64,000 nucleotides of DNA from the NCBI RefSeq assembly GCF_002056795.1, contig NZ_CP020104.1, forward strand, positions 7,759,501 through 7,823,500. The letters run 5' to 3'. Under the pieces are notes generated by a model. The model had not been told where the DNA came from, did no database searches, and worked only from the letters and a program-made list of their open reading frames with translations. Origin of the DNA: Spirosoma aerolatum. Lineage in GTDB: Bacteria; Bacteroidota; Bacteroidia; Cytophagales; Spirosomataceae. Of this stretch, positions 55,054 through 63,456 are shown piece after piece. Position numbers and translations under genes: made by a program. Every line of letters begins with the position of its first letter. Position 1 is the first letter of the stretch.

Positions 55054-55584
55054 ATGTTCCGCTTGGCCATACCGACCGATCTATCTGAACACGAGCTTGT
55101 CGACCGCTGTCGGGCCAACGACCGGATTGCCCAGCGGCTTCTGTTTGAACGGTATAAGCGGGCTATGTTTTCGACGGCCTACCGAATTATTAACGACTAC
55201 GACCACGCCAGCGATGCCTTGCAGGACGCTTTCGTTGAGGTATTTCGAAACCTGGATCAATTCGCCTTCCGGTCAACATTAGGGGCCTGGATCAAAACCA
55301 TTGTGGTTCGTCAGACGCTCCGAAAACAACAGCTTGAAGGTCGATTTTTACCATTAGACGAACACGTACATGACTACCCAGCACCATTTCGCGATACACT
55401 TACGGGCGATGAATTAGACGCGGCAATTCGTACGCTACCCGATGGGGCTCGCACGGTGTTCTTACTCACTGAAGTAGAAGGATATACCCATAAAGAAGTG
55501 GCTGACCTGCTCAGCATAACGGAGGGCACCTCGAAATCGCAGACGAGTTATGCGAAGAAGCTATTAAGACAACGACTATCATGA
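55054..55584 (+). CDS. ECF-type RNA polymerase sigma factor
   Basis: A 176-residue sigma-70 family protein. Region 2 has LFERYKRAMFSTAYRIINDY and ASDALQDAFVEVFRNLDQF, and region 4 has LPDGARTVFLLTEVEGYTHK followed by EVADLLSITEGTSKSQTSYA. It probably directs transcription of its own operon, in which the next genes are a membrane protein, an adhesin-like protein and two exported proteins. It overlaps the next gene as ATGA. Confidence 0.93.
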   Translation: MFRLAIPTDLSEHELVDRCRANDRIAQRLLFERYKRAMFSTAYRIINDYDHASDALQDAFVEVFRNLDQFAFRSTLGAWIKTIVVRQTLRKQQLEGRFLPLDEHVHDYPAPFRDTLTGDELDAAIRTLPDGARTVFLLTEVEGYTHKEVADLLSITEGTSKSQTSYAKKLLRQRLS

Positions 55585-56192
55585 ACGACTCACTGCCTCA
55601 ACTCCCCGAATACGACCCAGCCGATAACTTGTGGGATCGCATCGAAGCCAATTTGCAGGCCGATGAGCTTTTTACTCGGTTGAGCCATGAACTACCCTTG
55701 CATGAGCCTAACCCTGATCTGTGGAATTCCATTGAAGCGAATCTATCTGTCAGCGATACTGTCAAAATTCGCCCACTTTGGCAGGATGTACGCGTTCAAT
55801 GGGCTAGTCTGGCCGCTACAGTTGCATTGCTTATGGTAGGAATATGGTCCGTATGGCCCGCCGAAATGCCCGAAAAAGTCCATATCGAATATGCCACGGA
55901 ATCGATCAAGCCTGTTTCAACCCAAAAATCGACAAACACCAACTGGCCAGCTACAACCAGCCGAACCGAAGCCCTTATTGCGAAGCGGTGCGCCCAACAA
56001 AAATCCGTCTGCCAGCGGCCCGAAGTTCATGAGTTGCGGAAACAACTTACAGCACTGACACTTAAACAGCAACGTATTGAACAGGAACGGGAAATTTTTG
56101 GTGACGATCCAACCTTACTACGCGCCCAAACCAAACTGGAAACACAGCGAGCCGAAGTGACTAAAGAACTGCTAACCCTACTGGAGTCATGA
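55581..56192 (+). CDS. Single-pass membrane protein, probable anti-sigma factor
   Basis: A 203-residue protein with one membrane helix near residues 73-92 (WASLAATVALLMVGIWSVW). The N-terminal cytoplasmic part has a repeated D-LW-IEANL motif: DNLWDRIEANLQADE and PDLWNSIEANLSVSD. This duplication is unusual. The C-terminal half is a charged coiled coil (LKQQRIEQEREIFG). The position, starting within the sigma gene stop (ATGA overlap), and the layout suggest an anti-sigma factor. This is inference because no zinc site or known anti-sigma domain is seen. Confidence 0.75.
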   Translation: MNDSLPQLPEYDPADNLWDRIEANLQADELFTRLSHELPLHEPNPDLWNSIEANLSVSDTVKIRPLWQDVRVQWASLAATVALLMVGIWSVWPAEMPEKVHIEYATESIKPVSTQKSTNTNWPATTSRTEALIAKRCAQQKSVCQRPEVHELRKQLTALTLKQQRIEQEREIFGDDPTLLRAQTKLETQRAEVTKELLTLLES

Positions 56193-57145
56193 ATACGGGC
56201 GTTTTTAGGCTGGCACGACTACCCGCTTTAGCTGTTTGGTCAACCCGGTGGTTTATCTGGCTGATTGGCTGCATCAATTTGGGCGTAAATGGCTATGCGC
56301 AGTCGGTGCAGGTTATTACAAAAATCATCGACAAGGAGCTTCCTTATATAGAAAATCAGCCTGTTTTACTGACCGCCCAAAAAGCCGATGTCATGATTAA
56401 GGGCTGGGCCCGGCCAACAATTTCGGTACGGTTACGGCTTATTGCCAAACACCCCGACCGCGCTACAGCCGAACGAGAATTAGCCTATCACCAATATGCT
56501 CTGCAGTCTGTCAATGGGCAGGTTGACTTGTCGAATCGCTTCGTCATTCCTCAATCGGTTGGAAAACTAAAAAGTCAGTTGAAAGCCGTTTATGAAATCA
56601 GTCTTCCGGCCAAAGCCTTTTTAACCGTAACCAACTCGTTTGGTGATATTAATCTGACGAATCTGGATGGTAACACCAGTCTGACTTTTGATTTTGGCAA
56701 ACTCACGCTGGATGACATCCGAGGCAAACTCACCATAAAATCAGACTATGGGGATATTGATGGCCGGGGGCTTGATGCGATGCTAAACGTAAAGGCCGAA
56801 AAAGCAGAGATATCCCTACAGGATGTAAGCGGAAATGTAACGCTCCAGACCAGCTTTGGAAAGTTGACGCTTCTGCCAAGCCCTACGCTCGATGCCCTGA
56901 ACGTTGATGCAACACGCACCGATATCCTGGTCGCCACGAAACGCCTGACCGATTTCTGGTTCGATGTCACCAGCTTAGGAGCCGACATTCGTGTCCCTGA
57001 AAACTTCGCCGATCAGCTTGTCAAGGCTAAAAACAAGCAGACTTTCCGGTATCAAACTTCGGCTAAAAAACCCGAGATCGTCATTCAGAACCGTTACAGC
57101 CCGATTGTTATCCAGGGCGAAAAAACACTCGTCGACCGACGTTAA
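56189..57145 (+). CDS. DUF4097-like beta-helical exported protein
   Basis: A 318-residue protein. Its N terminus has a hydrophobic segment (WFIWLIGCINLGVNGYAQ) that can serve as a signal peptide. From residue 145 there are short repeats of the type FGDINLTNLDGNTSLTFDFG, LTIKSDYGDIDGRGL and VTLQTSFGKLTLLP, as in DUF4097 proteins with a beta-helix or beta-roll. These often stand next to ECF sigma and anti-sigma genes in this phylum. It overlaps the previous gene by 4 nt (ATGA). It may be an envelope sensor or adhesin. Confidence 0.85.
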   Translation: MNTGVFRLARLPALAVWSTRWFIWLIGCINLGVNGYAQSVQVITKIIDKELPYIENQPVLLTAQKADVMIKGWARPTISVRLRLIAKHPDRATAERELAYHQYALQSVNGQVDLSNRFVIPQSVGKLKSQLKAVYEISLPAKAFLTVTNSFGDINLTNLDGNTSLTFDFGKLTLDDIRGKLTIKSDYGDIDGRGLDAMLNVKAEKAEISLQDVSGNVTLQTSFGKLTLLPSPTLDALNVDATRTDILVATKRLTDFWFDVTSLGADIRVPENFADQLVKAKNKQTFRYQTSAKKPEIVIQNRYSPIVIQGEKTLVDRR

Positions 57146-57157
57146 GCCACAAACCCC

Positions 57158-57826
57158 ATGAACCCATCCCTACCCTTTTTAATACTCCTGATCAGCTTGA
57201 TGGCGTGCGGAAGTTTGGCGCAGTCAGCCGATTCCATACGCGTTGTGTACAGCGAGGAAATTGCAAGCCAACCGACATCATCGAACACGAAACGGATCAA
57301 GGCCCTTTATAATCGGTTCATCCGGTCCCAGATTGAAGAAAAAACACTGATCAAGCTGGGTGGTATGCCGACGAGTTTTGGAGCAACCCCAGATCCTATA
57401 TGGTCAATTCGAAACGAGGTTGCTGTTGAACAAAAGCTGACACCTGCTTTTTCTATCCTTATTTCGGTTCGTTCCTACTATCGGCGGCTGGCAAAAACCC
57501 TTACAGAAGCCAGTGTATCGGGAGAAGTAGCTGGACGGTGGTACTTTGTCATGAATCGCCGAATACGGCAGGGCAAGAGCGCGAACAATTTTTCGGGGCA
57601 ATACCTAACCCTGCATCTGATTAAACCGCTTTGGGCATCGAATTCTCTCGACCCTCCGGCTAGCGGCTTAACCCATGCCTGGTTGGGTGTTGGACTGGGC
57701 ACTCAGCGTCGGTTAAGCCGCTTTGGGTATCTGGATGCTAACATCGGTCCTGGCTATACCATCCGTAGTCTCAATCCCATGCCTGTTGGCATTCAGGCGT
57801 CTATTCTGATAGGCTTCGGTTTGTAA
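57158..57826 (+). CDS. Exported protein, paralogue of the next gene
   Basis: A 222-residue protein with a signal peptide (MNPSLPFLILLISLMACGSL). It begins MNPSLPFLILLISLM and contains ADSIRVVYSEEIAS, an Arg-rich stretch and the RRIRQGKSANNFSGQYLTL segment. The same QGKSANNF-like motif is in the next gene as KGQSANNFYRQF. The end is YLDANIGPGYTIRSL, like an outer-membrane barrel end. I cannot name it. It belongs to the ECF sigma operon. Confidence 0.75.
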   Translation: MNPSLPFLILLISLMACGSLAQSADSIRVVYSEEIASQPTSSNTKRIKALYNRFIRSQIEEKTLIKLGGMPTSFGATPDPIWSIRNEVAVEQKLTPAFSILISVRSYYRRLAKTLTEASVSGEVAGRWYFVMNRRIRQGKSANNFSGQYLTLHLIKPLWASNSLDPPASGLTHAWLGVGLGTQRRLSRFGYLDANIGPGYTIRSLNPMPVGIQASILIGFGL

Positions 57827-57857
57827 TTGTTATACCCTTCTCACCAATTTATAAACC

Positions 57858-58604
57858 ATGAAAACGTGGTATGCTTGTTGTATTGCTTGCTGGACTATTG
57901 TCTGTTTAACCCTAAACAGCTACGGACAGGCCGACTCCACGCGAGTCGAAATCTCACAGGAAAAATTATCGTCTGATTCGACATTACAGCTTGATCCTGA
58001 ACGTACCGGCAAAGAGAAGAAGTTAATGAAAGAACTTTTTCGACGCAGTCGTCAGGAAGTCACGTTGATTGAAATCGGCGTGGAATACCCATACAGGGCA
58101 GGTATTGTTCTTTTTAAAGATCCTCGCCCGGTTACCGAACAAACAAGTCTGTTTAGCTTATGGGCTGGTATTGAGCATAAGCTGACACCTGCCTGGGCGC
58201 TCATGGGTGGAGTAGGCTGGCAGTTTTCTCCCGGAACACCGCAGAACCCTATATCAGGAAGTAGTTGGCTCAGCCAGGCCGGAATCAATTATTATCCACT
58301 TATTAACAAAGCGATCCAAAAAGGCCAATCTGCCAACAATTTCTATCGCCAATTTTATATCACGACACGAGCCCTTCTGCCTTTTCATGACAAGCTATCC
58401 ATAGAAGGTACGGGGCCGAGCCAGAAAATAACCGTTAATCCGTTTCGGCAGGCTACCTTACTGGGAATAGGTATCCATAGTATACGAACTCGCTTTTACT
58501 TCTATAATCTGGTTGCAGGCGCGGCTTATCTATATGGGCGCGATGAGGGAATCCGGTATCCAGTACAGGCGATGGTACGCTTTTCGTTCGGCCTGGGTCT
58601 ATAA
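57858..58604 (+). CDS. Exported protein, paralogue of the previous gene
   Basis: A 248-residue protein with signal peptide MKTWYACCIACWTIVCLTLN and a likely cleavage after YGQA. It shares with the previous gene the ADSTRVEISQEKLSSDS start, the Arg-rich RRSRQEVTLIEIG stretch, the SANNFYRQF motif, and a beta-barrel-like end (AMVRFSFGLGL). The two are therefore paralogues in tandem. It starts 31 nt after the previous stop and probably ends the sigma operon. Confidence 0.75.
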   Translation: MKTWYACCIACWTIVCLTLNSYGQADSTRVEISQEKLSSDSTLQLDPERTGKEKKLMKELFRRSRQEVTLIEIGVEYPYRAGIVLFKDPRPVTEQTSLFSLWAGIEHKLTPAWALMGGVGWQFSPGTPQNPISGSSWLSQAGINYYPLINKAIQKGQSANNFYRQFYITTRALLPFHDKLSIEGTGPSQKITVNPFRQATLLGIGIHSIRTRFYFYNLVAGAAYLYGRDEGIRYPVQAMVRFSFGLGL

Positions 58605-58623
58605 GTTTTCGTGTGTTATACCT

Positions 58624-58631
58624 TACCTTTG
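58624..58631 (+). promoter_or_regulatory. Candidate promoter of the nicotinamidase-like gene
   Basis: TACCTTTG is an exact TAnnTTTG match 38 nt before the ATG at 58670. A -33 box is not clear. Confidence 0.4.
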
Positions 58632-58669
58632 AGTATCGTTAAACATGATTCTGATGACGGTACTCCCCA

Positions 58670-59455
58670 ATGAAAAATGCGTTTCTGATTATCGATGCCC
58701 AGTTTGATTTCTGCCATCCAGAGGGTGCTTTGTTTGTGCCAGGAGCCGAGCAGGATATCACCCGAATAGCGACTCTAATTCGAGCCCATGCCCAGCAAAT
58801 TGACCATATTGTTGTAACACTCGACACCCACCACATTCTGGACATTGCCCATCCCGGATTCTGGCAGGATGCGAACGGGACTCATCCGGCACCCTTCACA
58901 CGTATTACGGGCGATGCTGTTGACACGGGTCGCTGGATTCCCCGATTTTCGGCCGAGAAAGCAAAAAAATACGTACACGATCTTGAAGCGGATGGACAAT
59001 TCGATCACTTCATCTGGCCCGAACACTGTTTGATTGGATCACACGGTGCCGCCCTCCACGATACATTGCTGGATGCGCTGAAAGACTGGTCGCATCAACG
59101 GAATCGCGATTATGTAGCCGTACAAAAAGGCCTCTACTCGCTCTCCGAGCATTTTGGTATTTTTCGGGCACAGGTTCCAGATCCGGCCATTTCCGAAACC
59201 CAACTGAATACGTCTCTAATTGCTGACTTAGCCCGGTTTGATACCATTTACCTGATGGGCGAAGCCAAGTCGCACTGTGTAGCCAATAGTTTGAAACAAA
59301 TCCTGGATTTCGCCCCCGAACTGGTTCCGAAGCTAGTCGTTTTAACGGATTGCATGTCGGATGTAACAGGCCTGGGCCACCTCGCCGATCCAATTTATAC
59401 TGAAGCGCGAACCCGTTCTGTCCGTTTTATGGAATCGAATACGGTTTTTAAGTAA
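58670..59455 (+). CDS. Isochorismatase-family cysteine hydrolase, nicotinamidase-like
   Basis: A 261-residue hydrolase of the nicotinamidase/isochorismatase fold. The triad can be placed at Asp9 (IIDAQFDF), Lys153 (VQKGLYSL) and Cys203 (GEAKSHCVANS). Metal ligands are likely in LDTHHILD. A PncA-like enzyme would turn nicotinamide into nicotinic acid for NAD salvage, but the extra length over 200-residue PncA proteins and the WPEHCLIGSHGAALHD segment leave other amide substrates open. It starts a short plus-strand group with the Lon-N domain gene 21 nt downstream. Confidence 0.85.
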   Translation: MKNAFLIIDAQFDFCHPEGALFVPGAEQDITRIATLIRAHAQQIDHIVVTLDTHHILDIAHPGFWQDANGTHPAPFTRITGDAVDTGRWIPRFSAEKAKKYVHDLEADGQFDHFIWPEHCLIGSHGAALHDTLLDALKDWSHQRNRDYVAVQKGLYSLSEHFGIFRAQVPDPAISETQLNTSLIADLARFDTIYLMGEAKSHCVANSLKQILDFAPELVPKLVVLTDCMSDVTGLGHLADPIYTEARTRSVRFMESNTVFK

Positions 59456-59476
59456 AAAGCTGTACTTTTCGGACCT

Positions 59477-60106
59477 ATGCAAAAAGTGCTCTCACTGTTT
59501 CCGCTCAATCTGGTTGTGTATCCTGGCGAGGATTTGAATCTGCATATTTTCGAACCCCGTTACCGGCAGCTTATCGACGAATGCCTTGAAGAAGAGCGCA
59601 CATTTGGCATTCCAGCCTTCATCAATAACAAACTTCCGGGCTTTGGTACAGAAATGCACGTTACGACCCTGCATAAACGCTACCCAGACGGTCGGATGGA
59701 TATAAAAACGAAAGGGTTACGGATTTTCCGACTGGTCAATTTTGAAAACCCCGTTGCCGGTAAACTGTATGCGGGTGGCGAAGTAGAACTGATCGAGTCG
59801 GGAGATAATTTTAGTGCACATGCATCCGCCCTGGCCGAACGTTTGGAGCGGTTGTACAAGTTGCTCCAGATCGAGACAGATTATAACCCCAGGGCCGAAA
59901 ACTTATCGTATAAAGTAGCGCACAAAGTAGGTTTATCAATCGAGCAGGAATATGAACTGCTAACCCTGGAAAGTGAGGCCGAACGGCAGCTTTTCCTGAT
60001 CCAGCATCTGAATACCGTATTGCCTGTAGTGTCCGACATGGAACGCACGAAGCAACGTATTCGTATGAACGGTCATTTCAAAAACCTCGATCCGCTCAAT
60101 TTTTAA
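59477..60106 (+). CDS. LON peptidase substrate-binding domain protein
   Basis: A 209-residue stand-alone Lon N-terminal domain protein. LSLFPLNLVVYPGEDLNLHI and FEPRYRQLIDECLEE are the domain hallmarks, followed by TKGLRIFRLVNFENP. There is no ATPase or Ser/Lys protease part. Such proteins probably bind unfolded or specific protein substrates; the role is unknown. It starts 21 nt after the nicotinamidase-like gene and should be cotranscribed with it. Confidence 0.9.
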   Translation: MQKVLSLFPLNLVVYPGEDLNLHIFEPRYRQLIDECLEEERTFGIPAFINNKLPGFGTEMHVTTLHKRYPDGRMDIKTKGLRIFRLVNFENPVAGKLYAGGEVELIESGDNFSAHASALAERLERLYKLLQIETDYNPRAENLSYKVAHKVGLSIEQEYELLTLESEAERQLFLIQHLNTVLPVVSDMERTKQRIRMNGHFKNLDPLNF

Positions 60107-60159
60107 TGAGCGATTGAGTGAATAAAAAGCTCATAGTAGTAATTCGCTAATCGCTCATT
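60105..60159. terminator. Inverted repeat between convergent ends
   Basis: AATGAGCGATT (60105-60115) and AATCGCTCATT (60149-60159) pair across a 33-nt loop, overlapping both stops. On the plus strand the right arm is followed by TTT. It may be a bidirectional 3'-end signal. Confidence 0.35.
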
Positions 60160-61306
60160 TTTTCTCCTCCACTTTGCCAATTTTCTTGGTTCGTTTTGGT
60201 AATTGTTCGGCTAGTTCCTGAAGATTTTTTATAGGTGGGCGTGGCTTTTCGGCTTCACCAATCAGGAATCCATAGGGCTTTAGCGAATCGATGGCATCAA
60301 AAATCACTTTTATAATGGCCGTCATAGGCAGGGCCAATACCAGCCCTGGCAGCCCCCACACATTTTCCCAGAGAATGAGTGCAATAATAGCGGCTAATGG
60401 GTTGATACTCACCTTTGATCCGACGATATAAGGTGTAATAAAATTCCCCTCCAAGGCCTGCACAAACAGGAAAACGCCAACAACACCCAGCGCCTTAAAC
60501 GGATTGTCCTGCGTAACCAGCGTGTACGCTGCTGGAATCAGCGAACCCAGCGAAAGGCCAAAGTAGGGAATCAAGACCAGACAGGCCCCAAAGAAGCCAA
60601 AGAACACCGCATAATCGACTCCAAGTATCAACAGACCGACCGTCATCAGCGTACCGATTATGATAATGACCAAAAACAATCCAGCCATGTAATCTTTTAC
60701 GACCTCATAAATGCCACTCATCACGCCATCGACCTTAGAGCGACGGGCATCGCTGAAAATTTTATAGAAGAAGGTTCGGAAAAAATCGCGGTAAAGCAGG
60801 AAGAAAAAGGCGAACAGCAGAATCAGGAAAAGCGTGCTTATAATATTTGTTGTAGTGAGCAGGGTGGTTGTCACAATCACACCGGCTTCGGAAAGGGCCT
60901 GATTGAGGTACTTCCGTATTTCATCGACCTGACGTTGTTTGTCGATGTTTAAGTGTTCATCAGCGAACTTTTGTATGCTATTGATGTATTCATTGCCGCG
61001 CTGAACAAACTTAGGCACCACTTCGCTAAAATTGCTGAGCTGAATTGAAATGCCATAGAACAAACCGGTCAGGATGGTCAGCGCCAATAATAAACAAAGG
61101 ACTATAGCGATTATTCGAGGCACTTTCCAATTTTCGAGCCGTTTTACGAGCGGAAAAAGCAGTACCGCAAACAGGATGGCAAAAACTAATGGAATCAACA
61201 GGTTTTCCAGTACATGCAAACCATATACAATTACCACTAAGGATAATAATATACATGTAACTTTAGCGTAGAAAGGCAATTGAATTTCAGGAGAACGTGT
61301 GTCCAT
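60155..61306 (-). CDS. AI-2E family transporter (PerM-like)
   Basis: A 383-residue membrane protein with about eight helices. The N-terminal pair VTCILLSLVVIVYGLHVLEN and LLIPLVFAILFAVLLFPLVK is typical. The middle has the YINSIQKFADEHLNIDKQRQ stretch outside the membrane. Later helices include FFGACLVLIPYFGLSLGSLI. Family members export the signal AI-2 or work as other exporters or Na+/H+ antiporters; the substrate here is not known. A Lys-rich tail (LPKRTKKIGKVEEKK) ends it. It is convergent with the Lon-N gene and divergent from the response regulator. Confidence 0.88.
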   Translation of the reverse strand: MDTRSPEIQLPFYAKVTCILLSLVVIVYGLHVLENLLIPLVFAILFAVLLFPLVKRLENWKVPRIIAIVLCLLLALTILTGLFYGISIQLSNFSEVVPKFVQRGNEYINSIQKFADEHLNIDKQRQVDEIRKYLNQALSEAGVIVTTTLLTTTNIISTLFLILLFAFFFLLYRDFFRTFFYKIFSDARRSKVDGVMSGIYEVVKDYMAGLFLVIIIIGTLMTVGLLILGVDYAVFFGFFGACLVLIPYFGLSLGSLIPAAYTLVTQDNPFKALGVVGVFLFVQALEGNFITPYIVGSKVSINPLAAIIALILWENVWGLPGLVLALPMTAIIKVIFDAIDSLKPYGFLIGEAEKPRPPIKNLQELAEQLPKRTKKIGKVEEKK

Positions 61307-61609
61307 AGTAGTGAATGTAAATCAAACTAATCCCGCAATCGGTTTATTGGTTACAGGATCAACTATTCCCCCAACCACCAATTACCCACTTTAGTTTGAG
61401 TACTTATACACTTTAGGGCTTATCTAATTATCTTAGTATCAGACAGGAACAGCAGCTATTAATTGCGGTTAAGGCTGTTAAGTTTTTGTTAAGGATGCAT
61501 TTAGAGTTGGTAACGTTGTGGATAAGTCATGTAACTTCGGGCTGCCAAATAGGAGGCAACTACTAAACGCCACAAGTGAAGTAGATCATTCTCAACAATT
61601 TAACTTCGC
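61307..61609. other. Divergent intergenic region of 303 bases
   Basis: Between the AI-2E transporter and response regulator genes. A+T-rich; no RNA gene, repeat or exact TAnnTTTG box was found. It should hold the promoters of both. Confidence 0.6.
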
Positions 61610-62317
61610 ATGAGTGCTGCAAAAGCTGCTCAACCCCTTCATCGCGTTTTAGTCGTAGACGACGACGCCGACATCGTAGAGATGCTCGAATACAACCTTC
61701 TTAAAGAAGGCTACGAAGTTCGTACAGCGTTCGATGGCCGGAAAGCTATTGACGTCGCTAAAAGCTATCTCCCCGAATTGGTTTTACTGGATATTATGAT
61801 GCCTCAGCTAGATGGCATCGAAACGGGTCGCCAGCTCCGGGAGATCGCTGAGTTACGCCAGACCTACATCCTCTATCTGACGGCCCGCTCGGAAGAGTAT
61901 TCCGAAGTAGCGGCTTTCGATGTAGGTGCCGACGATTACATTACTAAACCCATCAAGCCCCGAGCGCTGATGAGTCGAATCAATGCCCTATTTCGGCGCG
62001 AAGCCCAGAAGGCCGATCCGGGTGAGCAAATTACCATTGCCGATCTGCTGATCAACCGCAAAAACTACTCGGTTACGCAGAACGACAAATCGGTTATACT
62101 GCCTAAGAAAGAATTTGAACTTTTGTTCTTTTTAGCGCAACATCCCAATAAGGTATGCAGCCGGGAAGAGTTACTTCAGAAAATCTGGGGAGCCGATATT
62201 TATGTGCTTGAGCGCACTGTAGATGTTCATATTCGCAAGCTCCGCGAAAAAATCGGTGATACCCACATCCGAACGCTGAAAGGTGTAGGCTACATGTTTA
62301 CCGACCAGCCTGAATAA
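61610..62317 (+). CDS. OmpR/PhoB family response regulator
   Basis: A 235-residue DNA-binding response regulator. Receiver: acidic pocket VVDDDADIVE, phospho-acceptor Asp61 in ELVLLDIMMPQLDG, and Lys113 in DDYITKPIKPRALM. The winged-helix output domain has KKEFELLFFLAQHPNKVCSR and YVLERTVDVHIRKLREKIGD, ending in RTLKGVGYMF. It pairs with the histidine kinase gene downstream, separated by an octamer-repeat hairpin. The target regulon is unknown; the domain set is like PhoB. Confidence 0.95.
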   Translation: MSAAKAAQPLHRVLVVDDDADIVEMLEYNLLKEGYEVRTAFDGRKAIDVAKSYLPELVLLDIMMPQLDGIETGRQLREIAELRQTYILYLTARSEEYSEVAAFDVGADDYITKPIKPRALMSRINALFRREAQKADPGEQITIADLLINRKNYSVTQNDKSVILPKKEFELLFFLAQHPNKVCSREELLQKIWGADIYVLERTVDVHIRKLREKIGDTHIRTLKGVGYMFTDQPE

Positions 62318-62401
62318 AGAGCGAAAGAGTGAAAGAGCGAAAGAGTGAAAATGGCCTCTGCTGAATTTTCACTCTTTCGCTCTTTCACTCTTTCGCTCTT
62401 T
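62316..62401. repeat. Octamer-repeat hairpin between response regulator and kinase genes
   Basis: A 37-nt arm (62316-62352) of alternating AAAGAGCG and AAAGAGTG units is an exact complement of 62365-62401, with a 12-nt loop. The left arm overlaps the regulator stop, and the right arm ends 13 nt before the kinase ATG. Same design as 23207-23293. Confidence 0.9.
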
Positions 62402-62414
62402 TTATCTTTACACA

Positions 62415-63452
62415 ATGTCCCTCAGTCCCCGCATTATTGCTCTTTTACTGGCTTGCCTGATTTCGGCATTGACACTCGCTTTCCTCACATTTGTCGAAGG
62501 CGTTACGAGCAGTATGTTGTTTGTAGTCGGGCTTTCGTCGTTTGCCATTTCGTTCTTCCTGGTACTCTACGCCATTGAGTTATTGGTTTTTCGGGAAGTC
62601 AACAAGATGTATAAAACCATCCACCAGCTCAAAATTCGCGACTTTAGTATTTCCCGAAAATCGATTATCAAGAACAGCAATCCGTTTAAGAAGCTCAACG
62701 ACGAAATCTTCGTTTACGTCGCCAAGAAGCAGAAAGAGATCGATGAGCTAAAACGGCTGGAACAATTTCGCCGGGAGTTTCTGGCCGATGTGTCGCATGA
62801 GTTGAAAACCCCCATTTTTGCCGCGCAGGGCTTTATTCACACCTTGATTGATGGGGCCGTCGATGACGAGCAGGTTCGAGATAAATTTCTGTCGAAAGCC
62901 GCCAAAAGTCTCGATGGGCTGGATGCGCTGGTAAAAGATCTGGTGGCGCTGTCGCAACTGGAAACGGGCGAAGTAAAAATGAGCTTCGAACGCGTCAACT
63001 TCACGCAGGTAATTCAGGAAATCTTTGACCAGCTCGAAACCATTGCTAAAGCCAAAAATACATCGCTTTCTCTCAAGACCTCACAGCCGGGCCCTGTCTG
63101 GGTAAAAGCTGATGTTCAGCGCATTATGCAGGTTATGACCAATTTGATCGAAAATGCAGTGAAGTATGGAAATGACAACGGCAAAGTGATCGTGCATCTT
63201 GAAGAAGACAAAAAGCACATTATCGTATCGGTCCGCGACAATGGCCCTGGTATCCCCCCCGAACACTTAAGCCGGATATTTGAGCGATTTTACCGGGTTG
63301 AAAAAAGCCGCTCGAAAGAACGTGGAGGAACTGGTCTGGGCCTGGCTATTGTAAAGCACATTCTGAATGCACATAAATCGAAAATTACCGTAATGAGTAA
63401 GGTCGAAAAAGGCACTACCTTTCGATTCAAGCTCGACAAAATGGACGTGTAA
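62415..63452 (+). CDS. PhoR-like sensor histidine kinase
   Basis: A 345-residue membrane kinase with two N-terminal helices (about residues 6-29 and 33-59), no large sensory domain between them, and a short linker. HisKA: His128 in EFLADVSHELKTPIFAAQGF. HATPase: N box NLIENAVKYGN, G1 VRDNGPGIPPE, F box IFERFYRV and G2 GGTGLGLAIVKHI. It is the natural partner of the response regulator in front of it. The lack of a sensing domain suggests that it responds to a membrane or intracellular partner protein. Confidence 0.94.
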   Translation: MSLSPRIIALLLACLISALTLAFLTFVEGVTSSMLFVVGLSSFAISFFLVLYAIELLVFREVNKMYKTIHQLKIRDFSISRKSIIKNSNPFKKLNDEIFVYVAKKQKEIDELKRLEQFRREFLADVSHELKTPIFAAQGFIHTLIDGAVDDEQVRDKFLSKAAKSLDGLDALVKDLVALSQLETGEVKMSFERVNFTQVIQEIFDQLETIAKAKNTSLSLKTSQPGPVWVKADVQRIMQVMTNLIENAVKYGNDNGKVIVHLEEDKKHIIVSVRDNGPGIPPEHLSRIFERFYRVEKSRSKERGGTGLGLAIVKHILNAHKSKITVMSKVEKGTTFRFKLDKMDV

Positions 63453-63456
63453 TTTT

